NCBI GenBank assembly: GCA_036435485.1
Contig: CM071597.1
Coordinates: 147,495,647 to 147,559,646, forward strand
Direction: 5' to 3'
Origin: Saposhnikovia divaricata
Lineage: Eukaryota; Streptophyta; Magnoliopsida; Apiales; Apiaceae
DNA: 64,000 nt
Below, piece by piece: positions 46,164 to 56,902 of the stretch. Under the pieces are notes generated by a model. It searched no databases, was not told the DNA's origin, and saw nothing but the letters and a program-made list of their open reading frames with translations. Position 1 is the first letter of the stretch. The number at the start of each line of letters is the position of its first letter. The position numbers and the translations under genes were made by a program.

Positions 46164-46176
46164 AAGGGGGGAAGGA
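46164..46176 (+). other. polypurine tract of element B
   Basis: AAGGGGGGAAGGA immediately before the LTR start TATAACGCC. Confidence 0.85.
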
Positions 46177-49100
46177 TATAACGCCTTAGAAAATTCGTAA
46201 TTATAAATATTATTATTCAATATTAAATGTGAAATATATGGTGTGAATTTTTCTTTAGGTTAAATATATATGACATCATGTTTACATGCTTATATGATGA
46301 TGTATATGTGTAATGTGAGTCTGTGTATGTTTATTTGAATTTTTATGATTAAAGTCTATTTCAATCATGCATTATTGATCTTCTGAGAATTTTATAAAAT
46401 CATCGGAGTTATTAAAAATCATGAAATATTTTGTAATATCATCTTTGTATATTTAATTAGTTCTTAAAATTATTCGGTGTATTAATTTGGGTGTTTTGGT
46501 ATTTTAAAACGATTTTAAGAGTTTTATGGTATTTAAAGGGTCAAAACTTGCAAAATTCATATGAAATTCATTTTTGATTCTAATTTTTTTTTAAAAAATA
46601 TGGGGATGTTTGTAATTTCATAAATTTTATTTTAGATTTTTTTAAATATATTTTTTGCTAGTTTTCCATTTAATTTCGAATTTTAGAAGTGGTTTAAGTT
46701 GTTTTTTATTTATTTTAACATGATTAAATTATAAGTGTACTCTTGATGTGGGTGTTTGGGGTATCTTAAGAAGAGTAGCTTATAACTTATAAGCATAAAT
46801 GTCACATAAGTGATAAGTTGAGCAGAACTTATAAGTCACTAAAGTGTTTGGTAAATCAGAACTTATAAATTAGTAGAGTGTTTGGTAAATCAGAACTTAT
46901 ATGTTAACTTTTTTTTATTATTTTCAAAATATTTGTTTTTTAATATATATCAATGGATGTCAATAGATAGATCTCGATGAGTAGAGTAATTTGATATATA
47001 CATATCAATTTTCTAATGAACGGATCAAAAAATATATGATCAAAATATATGATTTTGAAGATTTGAAGGATATTATATAATGCGTGTATCGAGAAATAAG
47101 TTATAAGAATAAGTTGAATGTTAGAATTTTCTAACATTCAACTTATCAACATATAAGTTATAAGTTGAGCAAAAACTTAAATAGTCAAACACCCCCCATA
47201 AGCTCTTATTGGCTTATAAGCCATAAGTTGCCTACAAAATGAAACCCCAAACAGGGTCGATATTCTTAATCTAAAATCTGGACTTCTCCAGATTATTCTA
47301 TACTTGTCACTCTTTTCTAATATCTCTACAACTATCTCCCTCTCATCTCTCTCAAACTCTCTCTCCCTCATCAATTTTCACTCTCTCTCTATCTCTCTCT
47401 CTCTCTCTCTCTCTAAATCTCTTATCAAATAAATATATGTTATATATAAAACACCTATAACCATTTCTTCATGGCTGGGCTAAGAAGAGGAGAGCATGAA
47501 ATGAGGTTTTGGAGCTAGAGTTTCAAGAGGAAAGTCATGGAAAACCACTAAACTAGCAAGAGGGTATATTTTCTATCCTTAAAACTTTGTTTTCTTTTAG
47601 TTTTGAAAATGTTTTCGTAAATGTTATCAACTGATTTTAAGGGGTTCATGGGATTGAGTGATTGTTCTTGCTTGTGTGTTGTTATGGGGTGTGAACAGTA
47701 ACTCGGGGGACTGGATGTTCAGTTTTTGTTAATGTTTTTACATGATAATGTTCTACTCGGAGTCTAGTTTACGGGACCGCAAACGGTGCATCGATTGGAT
47801 TAACGAGTTAGTAGATATGCCCGTTTAAGTATAAGGGTGTCAATAAGCTACGAATTTGTAGAAACTGAAATTTGGGAAAATATTTCACCAACCCAATCTC
47901 TTTAATTCGAATTGAAAAATTTATGTAAGATGTATATATGACTAAGAAAGAGTTCTGTGGGATTTGGTAATCAATTGAACATTTATGGATTTACTAAAAA
48001 TACTAGAGTAAGAGGTGCACAGTGAAGTCTTGTTTTCCGGGTTCACTGTCCTGCCCTATTTTTGAGGAACAATTCGAACTACTTAGGATCATGTAAGGGC
48101 AGTGGGTTTGCTGAGTCTATAATGTAATTTGAGTCTAATTTACAACCTCGAAGGTTTCGAATGGTTTCGTTTAGCGAGTAAGGGGTTATGGCAGAGAGAA
48201 CGGATGGTTTAAACATTGAACCTTGGGGAAATGTTTCACCTAGCTAAACACCTACTTTTAAACTAAAACTTGGAGGGATGGTGTATCCATGAGTATAGAA
48301 GATTTTAAAAGTGGATTAATGTTAAAATAACACTCCTATGATTTATAATGAATTTTTGAGTAAAGATAAGCAGGGCTGCCAGGGCTCTGTTTGGGCAGAT
48401 TTTTGCACCAACTTCGAGCGAACATTTGACCTGGCTATACTAATCATTTTAATCTGGAAATTGGAGGGTAGCAAGGCCTTATGTTAGAGAATAAAATGCA
48501 AAAGGTTTCATGTAAAAATGTTGAGTGAATGAATTATGAAAAATGTCGAAACATAAGGAGTTAATAAGGAATTCTTAAGGAATTAAATCGAGGTACCATT
48601 TTGGGACAAGATTTCGGACGAGTTAGGAGACTCGTTTGTAAATGGTTTGATTACGAAAGTTGTAGATACGCATAATTACTATATAACAGAGGGAAGAATG
48701 TATTTTTAAGTTGGGTAGAATAATACCGGAAACAGACCCAAGGGGTTGAGATGCCGGGCAAAATAAGGGTTAAAAATGATTAAACCTAAAATGGACTTAT
48801 TATATATATAATTATACTAAATGTTGATTCTCATATTATTATAGAGTATCCGAGGCGAGGAAGGACTTGGATAGTGTACTGCAGAATTCAGGCAAGTGTT
48901 ACTATACCTCACTTATTGTTCAAGTGATGTGAAAACTTTTGTGTTATTTATTTGTTCTTTCGAAAACCTTTATTGCTAGCCATTATATTCTTCATATTTA
49001 TTCTGAATAATGTAAACCTGTTCTATTAATTATACGATGTTTCTTTCAAGTCATTTTTCTAGTGTATATACCTTTCATTTTTATTCTAGTGATATTCTTC

Positions 49101-50722
49101 TTCTATTAATTTACAAATACTCATTCTCAAATTATTCTGTCATTGTTTATGTTCCTCACCTATTGTTCAGGTGTTGAATTATTTTAAAATTAATTTATTT
49201 CAATATTCCTCGTCTTTACTAATATTTTTCAAAGAGCATTTTCTTCAAATTATTGTAAACAAATTCGAGGTTTATACTGTTGTTGAGGCATGTGTTGCTC
49301 AGTGACGGTTAAAATCGAGAATGAATTGAGATCTTCTTAATTATTCAAACTCATTATTGTCATGTCGGTTCTGCCAGCGAAGGCCTATGAGTGCTTAGCC
49401 GACAGTATTGAGACCTTGAGTAATTTAGAATTTCTTAAATATTCATTTGAATCTATTCAAATCTATTCTAGTTATTCAAACTTTACAGCGTAATTTCATA
49501 AATTGATAATCCTTGAAATAAGTGGTTAGCCAGTGCAGTAACTTAAATCTTCTGTTGAACTTCGAATTTTCTTTATTCCCTGCTTTCTTGATAATTGTTG
49601 CTCGATTTCTAGAATCTAAATAATTGCTCAGTTATTTAATTTATCATGTTCCTTGTTGATTTATGATTCTGTTTTGCTGAACTATACCCTGCTTAGTTTA
49701 ATCTTACTGCCTTGTTGTTTATGATTCCTTATATCAAATGCTTCATTGTCCCTAAATCTTTTATTGTTGCTCATTAAAATGGACTATTAATTAAAGATGT
49801 TTTAAAATTCCTTATACTGGGTTGATCTGTTATCAGTGAGTTAAGGATTGAAAAGTGAAATGTTTAAAATATTTATAAATTTGTTTATCGATTGGAGAAG
49901 CATAAGAGGCTAGGGGTGGTTCCCCTAGTCCAGCACTTTTTATTTAGCATAAGAGGCTAGGGGTGGTTCCCCTAGTCCAGCATTAAAGGCCAATGTGTTG
50001 CATAATTGGGAACCCAATTTCAAAGGAATGGGGACTTTACGTGGCTGATCACCCGTATTGTCCGTAATCTAGAGAATAATAAAAATCAACTTAAATGAAT
50101 TTTTTTTTAAAAGGTTTTATGAAAAGTATGTTTCAAAGATGAAAGAGTTTTAAAGAAAGGAATGTTTTGGATAGTATATATATGTTTCAAGGTAAACAGT
50201 TTCTAGTTTCGAAATTGTGGATATCAGAGTTAGTTGTTTTCTACATGATAAAATTTGGAAACTCAGTAAAACAATGAGATTAAGGATGGATAGAAGTTTC
50301 TCAGTTATTCCCTTCGCGAGTAATATTGTACATTGAAAGTGGAGTAAGAATGATTGGGGGATTTCTTTGTATTCTTTTTCTCAAAGTTTTATCTGAGGCA
50401 GTGATGTTTTGTAGTAAATGGAAAAGTTTTACTTTATGATTGAAATTGAATGATCTCTTGAGATAAAGTATTCTTTGATATTGTTCATCAATGAATTATC
50501 GTAATACAGTTGTTTCACTATATTATTAACTTGCTGAGCGTTCTTTGGCTCACTCTTGCTTTGTTTTACCTAACCCTTTGCAGTTAGGATTAAGGATGAT
50601 CTACTACATTTATCCCTGCGAATGAGAGCGATGAGGCATTCTGTACAGGATAGATTTCGGAGCTAGAGCGGGTAAGCACAGATTGTGATTGCGCTAAAAA
50701 TTAGATGGTATAGTAATTTTGT
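46177..50722 (+). repeat. element B right LTR, 3'-truncated
   Basis: Matches 12212-14679 plus 30277-32212 minus its last 330 bp: identity stops after AATTTTGTA. It shows the uninterrupted target site of the Tat insertion near 49041-49060. It has gained a 511-bp MITE (46748-47258) and lost about 95 bp near 47695 between short GTGTGAA repeats. Confidence 0.9.
46748..47258. mobile_element. MITE in the right LTR
   Basis: An insertion of 511 bp relative to the left LTR, flanked by GAT on both sides (46745-46747, 47259-47261). The ends read GTGGGTGTTTGGGGT and, inverted, GACCCTGTTTGGGGT. Subterminal CTTATAAGTTATAAG motifs occur in both orientations, so it could fold back. It has no gene. The TGTTTGG-type ends fit hAT- or Harbinger-like MITEs; a 3-bp duplication favours the latter. 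Confidence 0.8.
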
Positions 50723-51169
50723 AAAAATTACCCTTGAGGAAATGAGGGTTGCAGCCAGAGAGACTGTAAGAGCTAAGGTATAGTGCTCAGAGAAGTGAGC
50801 GTAAAGAACTGAGATATTATTAAGAAAACTAAAGATGCATATTGGATTCGTAGCCGTACTACCGGATGTAGTACCAGCAAGTAAGATGGATGGGAATAAT
50901 TACTTGAGATCTTATATGGGGATAGATAAGAATCCTTAGAGACCTTCAGATTAATGAGAAAAGAGTTAGAGTGGTACATGATTATCAAAGACATCGATAT
51001 AGGACGGGGAACAGAGTCTCCATGAGTAGTTGAGATAGAGGTAGCAAGTGCCATATCATTTGATAAATGGATTAGTGTGAATATTGTCAATAGTAATTCG
51101 CCATGAGAAGACAGATTTTATAGGTTATAATCTATAAAGTCAAATTGAGATCGATGAGGTGGTTTGATT
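50723..51169 (+). other. eroded retrotransposon sequence
   Basis: Non-LTR sequence joined to the broken right LTR. Purine-rich, many stops; similar in style to 56903-60890 on the other side of the CACTA, so both may be one eroded element split by it. Confidence 0.4.
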
Positions 51170-51904
51170 CATCACTACACCAAATATGACCTATTGCAAC
51201 GCCAAAAAACTGTATTATTAGGCCCCAAAAATGTTACAATAGATGTTTATGTAACGCTTTTGCTAAAACTCGGCGTTGCCTATGCCTTCTATAGCAACAC
51301 TTTTCGAACTTATTGCAACACTTTATAAATTATTACAATAAGAGTTTGTTGTAGTTTGTTGTAACACTTTTACATGTTTTAGCAACATTTTTAATGTGTT
51401 ACAACAGACTAATGCAACACTTTTTTGCAAAATTAATTGACCTAAAATGTTACAAAGTGAGTTTATTGTAACATTTTTATGTAACATTTTAATGCATTTT
51501 GCAATACTTTTGATTTCGTTTGCAACAATTATCTGCAACATTTTGGTACCTTTTACAATACTTTTTGGTTTTTTAGATTTTATTGGCAACACTTTTTATT
51601 CTTCCAAATTGCAATGACATATCAGAAAATTTAATATACCATGCACAAAAGCATATACCAAACCAGAAAACATATGTCAATAAATCCTAAACATAATTAG
51701 CTTTTATCACAATATCATCTTACATCCAGTACTTAATCTAAAGTCAAAAACATATCGACTTACACCACAATTCTACATTAAACTTAGTCTTTCATGTCAA
51801 AACAACAACTTATAACTATTTTCCTAACAGATTGTCCATACACTTTGTCTTCCCTTGGAAACATCAGGAACGCTAAGCTTGCAAATTCATCGAATTGAAA
51901 TTCA

Positions 51905-52229
51905 GGTTAGCATCGTGCCACCACCAAATTGGAGGAACAATATGAACAAATGTAAAACCATCACATGATCAAACAGATCAAACAATACTCTGTAAGTGTT
52001 TAGATCATGGTATAGAGCTCGCTCGTTACTGCTGCAACATTCTAAAGCTTGAGCTAAATACAAAGCCACTCTTAATCTATAGCCAATTTCATAGGTTGAC
52101 TCTACCTGTAGTACAATATTTTGCTCGCTGGGTCCTTGGCTCAGGTCCACGGCTCTCCGTCCAGTCAGAAGCTCTAGCAAAACAACTCCAAATGCGTAGA
52201 TGTCACTTTGTAAAGTGAGCTTTCCTATC
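51905..52229 (-). pseudogene. captured chimeric kinase fragment: PBL28-like joined to BSK-like
   Basis: On the minus strand, after an acceptor (GTTAACAG), the frame reads IGKLTLQSDIYAFGVVLLEL, LTGRRAVDLSQGPSEQNIVL and Q. This is subdomain IX-X of a receptor-like cytoplasmic kinase VII (PBL28-like). The same frame then reads RLRVALYLAQALECCSSNER, ALYHDLNTYRVLFD, which is the pseudokinase core of brassinosteroid-signalling kinases (BSK, RLCK-XII). So two different genes meet inside one open frame between about 52095 and 52115. Neither piece has a full catalytic core. Confidence 0.8.
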
Positions 52230-52895
52230 TGTTAACAAAGGGAACAACACCACATAATATCTCGTTAGTCAAAATTAAAACGTAAATTACCTAGAGCCCT
52301 AATGCTAAAATGAAATAAATTCAATACCTCAATAGAAAATTCAAATTCGTAGGACTGAGAATTAGGTATGCACAATAGTGTATAAGGTGGGGATAGGGGA
52401 AATAATGTAAAAGATTAGTTAAAGCAATCTAGTGGCCTTCTGATTTCAAGTTCAACATGAAAAGAAAAAGGTCTGCATTTAGCAGCGCATAAGATTAGTT
52501 AAAGCAATAATAAAAAATAATTAAAAGATTAAATCATGATGCCCTATCTACATATATTTAGGGGGAAAAAGCAGCAAATAAATAAGAAAATTAAGCATCG
52601 GATACACAATCCAGAAGTGAATTTGGATTCAACACTGTCATCACTAGGTGCATCATCAATAATTAAACAATGTGACTAACAATAAGAGGGCAATTGTTTC
52701 AAGGAAATCTAGCATTGTGATGCAAAACTTCAATGATCTACCTAACAGGGGACAAGAGGCAGGGGGGATGAAGATTTGATCTACAGAATTGCAACATCCA
52801 GGTAATCTCCAATCTGCATTTTCCAAATGGTTGGGAACAACTTAATGGTTTACATAATATATGTTAACTACAAAGCCAGAGGGATGTTTTATTAC

Positions 52896-52968
52896 CTCAA
52901 AGTCAAAGTCTCTCAACGACATATTACCATTGTCTGGTCTTCTTGGATCTGGATGTGAGTTCTTCCCA
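52896..52968 (-). pseudogene. captured exon, possibly kinase 5' part
   Basis: Minus-strand open exon GGKNSHPDPRRPDNGNMSLR then DFDFE, with an acceptor-like TTTGAAG before and a GTAATA donor after. It looks like the linker ahead of a receptor-like cytoplasmic kinase domain, but the family is not certain. Confidence 0.4.
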
Positions 52969-52969
52969 C

Positions 52970-55900
52970 CTTCAAACAAAATCAAGATCACAGAATTATG
53001 AGTTATAACAGTAAACTTTATGAAAAACCCTCAGACCAGAAATTAGAGTTTCGTGCAGACTTACAGATAGATATGATAAGTATTTATTGCACTTAATGTT
53101 ACAAAATAATCAAGAGCTAGATGTATGGATCAGTACATTGCACATGTATTAGATAATCCATCACTTATGCAAATAAAATCGTTGGAATCTAATACGTAAT
53201 TGCCAAATAAATTTTGTCCAGTTCTTTAATGACAATAAGAAAAGCTATTACTAGTTTAAGGTTTTAAGTGATAAATAGACAGAAAAAATGTCAATTGACA
53301 TTTGGTAAAGTAGAGGGAGTAGCAAGTTATAAGTATTATACAACTATCACAAGTATCAACTTAGCTATTGTCTCTTGAAAATGGGGACCGGATAGGACAT
53401 GATAAGTAACTCTAACTGTCTAACACCTTGATGGATATCCATAAAAGAAATAAAGAAACCAGGTCTTAGTAATCACTAGAGATCACATAATAGCATCCAT
53501 TGGTGATCACACAATTCCTAGAATGGGTTTTTATTAATTATATTCATATTTACTTGCATGGAAAGCAGATCAACCCAATTTAGCCTACTCCAGTTTTTAA
53601 CCTTCACATATATACTGTAGCCTTAATAGCAACTAAACAACTACAAGCTCGTTAGTCGTTACAAGTACAACCACATCATTACCACTAACTACCCAGATTT
53701 ACTTGTGTCTAAGCAAATGACTAAGTTGGGAAACCTGATAATCTAAAGGTTTGTAGTTAAAATTTAAAGTGCTTTCCATGATTGCAACATAAAAAGTTTA
53801 TTTCACGACTACAATGTTAATTTATCAATGTGTACATGAAATATTACACAATGAGTGTAACTGACAAAACTTCAGTATTAAGAAAAAGAAAAATCATTAA
53901 GACATGCATATAATTATAAGGGTAGAGGACATATGTATTAGATCAGTTAGCTCACGGAGTGTAGCATCCTTTCATGTATAAATTTGAACCTCATCTTTGG
54001 GTTCTTTCACTCTCACTGAAAACTCATCCTCAGTATGGTGAGAACCAACCTAGAAAAGTTACATTAAAAATTTGAATGAATCTTTCACTATTGTCCACAA
54101 AATAGCACAACATTCTTGCCAGTTGGCTCATAGTTTTTAACATTATTTTTCCCTGGTTCATCAGAATGAAAAACCAACAACCTGAATCCACTTTTATGTC
54201 CTCTTAAACTTGATGCTAAACTTCCGGAAAACCAAAATTAACCAACGGGATCCAAACCTTTAGAAAATTTGATGACCATTCTACATCAGAGGAGCACATT
54301 ATTTTTAATAAGAAAGTTAACCATACAAACCAAAGAATACAGCCACATCCATGGTGTTTCAAATGCTGCACACATAGATGCTCAATATATGTAGATACAC
54401 GACCCAGAATTTAAGAGACATTGGGATATGGTAACTTTGAGGAAACAATGTACCAAAAAGTGTCTAATAATTATTAGCCACGTCATCTTTATAAACTAGA
54501 GTAATGCCACTTTATGAGGAATGTACTCACCTTTGTGAAAACTCGAAGTAAGAGCGGACATGTCAGCATATCAATAACACATCATCACTAATCAGTATGT
54601 TAGAAGCTACTTTGTAATCTTACAATCCCAAATAATATTAAAGTAACCCGGAAAAGATTAAAAAACCGAGGTACTCAGAATCGATAGCATGCTAACCAGA
54701 TAAAGTCCTAGATGAAACAAATGCAATACTAAAAAACCAAAAATAAGATGAATTCTAAACAATTGCTGTAGACAAAAAAATAAAATAAAAAATCAGCTCC
54801 AAACTAGCTGCAGTTTGCATATAATGTACATGTTATAATTGTGGTTCACAAAGGAATGTCTGAACCAACTATTTAGTGCTTGGACCACATATAAACAAGG
54901 ATCTTAATTCTGAGCACATATCTTATTCATGTATCTTTGTGTAAGGCTTTGTAACTTACTTGACAAATTACATATGGTTGCATCCCAATTTATACCAATT
55001 CAATACGACAATGCAGCCACTTAATTCCTTACCTATTTTCTCATCCCATGTTACTCATATACACTTATTCCCTACGTTGCCCTCTTCTACTTTCAACACG
55101 AGTACCAATGTCAGACAGTATGGACACTAGACACTTCATTTGGGTCCATAGAATACTAATTTCAAAATAGATTTCAGTTAGACATTTGGACACTTATCAA
55201 TATTCCACACTTCCAGCTAACTCCAGATTATTCGTATGTCCCTTGGATGACTATTACCAATCCACAAACAACAATGCAGCCACTTCATTTCACTTATTTT
55301 CCTAATTCTTTGCCCGCAAGTTAACACTTAACTATCTAAACCATAGTTAACTTATTTAATTCTCACGAATTCTTAGTCTCACATCACTTGGCCTCTTTAC
55401 GTAAAAAAGAATACTCTAGTCCATTTCGAGAACTTCTCCCCTGAATTTCTGAATGGACACAGCTCTAAAACAATTTGAAATGCAGTCAAAACTCTTTTTT
55501 TTCTCCAAAAACAAATGCTCAGGATAGTATAAGTTTCCATCCTTATACAGGTCTCTAATGCAGTCAATATACTAAATATTTCAAAACACCCTACCTGATA
55601 TATCTGTCTCAACCAAAGGTATTCTACATGAAATGCACTTACATAGCCCGCTCGCAAAGAATACAGAGGATGAGAAGGTTCATGGCAGGACTGAAAAAAT
55701 AGTAAACACAGAATCTGTTAGATTCTTTTAAGAGTATCGTTCAAAGAAAACTTAAATGAATGATAATATTCATTCATACATAACTTATAATTAGACAACT
55801 AATTAATCCAAAAGCAGGACAAAATTAGCACAAAATTCCTATTAATTAACACACAACTCCCACAAAATTCCAACTCCCATAAAATTCCCATAAATTTAAC

Positions 55901-56090
55901 AGTAAATTCCTACTAATTCAACAAAAAAAACCCACAAATCTAACACTAAATTTCTACTAATTCAATCAAAAAAGCATACATGGATATTCAAAAGTTTCAA
56001 CATGCTTATATATATATGCCTCAAATCATACATATACATACAGATACATATACGTGTATATATATATCGAACATAATTGAAAGTTACCTC
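52970..56090. other. non-coding interior of the third CACTA
   Basis: AT-rich DNA with scattered stops in all frames and no domain recognised. May hold introns and flanks of captured genes. Near 55860-55980 a phrase of the type CACAAAATTCCAACTCCC/CTACTAATTCAAC recurs several times. Confidence 0.4.
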
Positions 56091-56320
56091 AAATCGAAGC
56101 CCTAATTCAATTGAAGAAGGTCTAATTTAGTTTTGTACTCTTTCAAATCGAAACCCTAATTTGATTGAAGCTCTAATTTAGCTTTAGGATTTTGCTTTAA
56201 TTGATTTTAAGGTGAGTGGAGCCAGAGAGAGGTGAGTAGTGAAAGGTGACCGGGAGGGAGAAGGAGAGAGTAAGAGGAGAGAGAGCAATTTTGGGATTTT
56301 GTTTTTGTGAAATAGAAGGT
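56091..56320 (-). other. captured 5' leader-like segment
   Basis: In minus-strand view a CTCTCTCTCC-rich stretch is followed by several AATTAGGGTTTCGATTTG-like phrases and a GTAACTTTC donor-like end, as in plant 5' untranslated exons. It lies upstream of the captured kinase exons on the same strand. Confidence 0.4.
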
Positions 56321-56329
56321 GTTTTTGGC

Positions 56330-56565
56330 CAACAACATGTCGGTGCAGTGGTTTGAACCCTTGTCTTCTTCGTAGGAGGTCAAGGGTTCGATCCCTGGGT
56401 GTGTGTGAGTTTAGTTTGTATTAGTTTCCTTTCTTTGTATTTGTATTTGTATTTGTATTTGGCCGGGGTCCTTCGGAAACAGCCTCCCTATTGTATAGGG
56501 GCATGGTCTGCGTACATCTACCCTCCTCAGACACCACTTTGAGTGGTATTATAACTGAGTAAAGT
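56330..56565 (+). mobile_element. tRNA-derived SINE
   Basis: Has a Pol III B box (GGTTCGATCCC near 56386) preceded by an A-box-like GTGGTTTGAACCC, a TTTGTATTTG repeat, and a conserved 3' body with CCGGGGTCCTTCGGAAACAG, GGTCTGCGTACATC and TACCCTCCTCAGACACCACT. That body is shared by the Au/TS-type SINE families of flowering plants. No clear target duplication was seen. Confidence 0.75.
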
Positions 56566-56902
56566 TTCGTTTTTGAAATAGAAGGTGTTTTTGTGTAATA
56601 ATATTTTTGGTACCAAAATTGCTTGTGCCAAATTTTGGAAGCCTGCTAGCGAAAAAATTGAAAGCCCGCTCAAAATTTTCGGTCAAATTAACCAAAAAAT
56701 GTTAAAGCTATTGTAACATTTTTGTAAAAGTATTACAATTGCTCAAATGTGTTACAAATTTTTACTTTGATTGTAACACTTTTTTGTTTTATACAACACT
56801 TTCCAAAAATATTGCAATAGAGTAATACCAATCTTATCTTAGCAACATTTTATGCAACACAAATGCACTTTGGTGTTGCAACAGGCCATATTTGGTATAG
56901 TG

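Larger units (their letters stand above)
51173..56902 (-). mobile_element. CACTA element with captured kinase exons and a SINE
   Basis: Ends CACTACACCAAATATGACCT at left and, inverted, CACTATACCAAATATGGCCT at right. Flanking triplets are CAT and CAG, an imperfect 3-bp duplication. Motifs GCAACACTTTT, GTTACAATAG and TGCAACA repeat at both ends (51190-51600; 56700-56880). The CACTACACC terminus resembles the end at 8445. No TNP2 or TnpA is present. Inside are kinase exons on the minus strand and a SINE. Confidence 0.88.
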
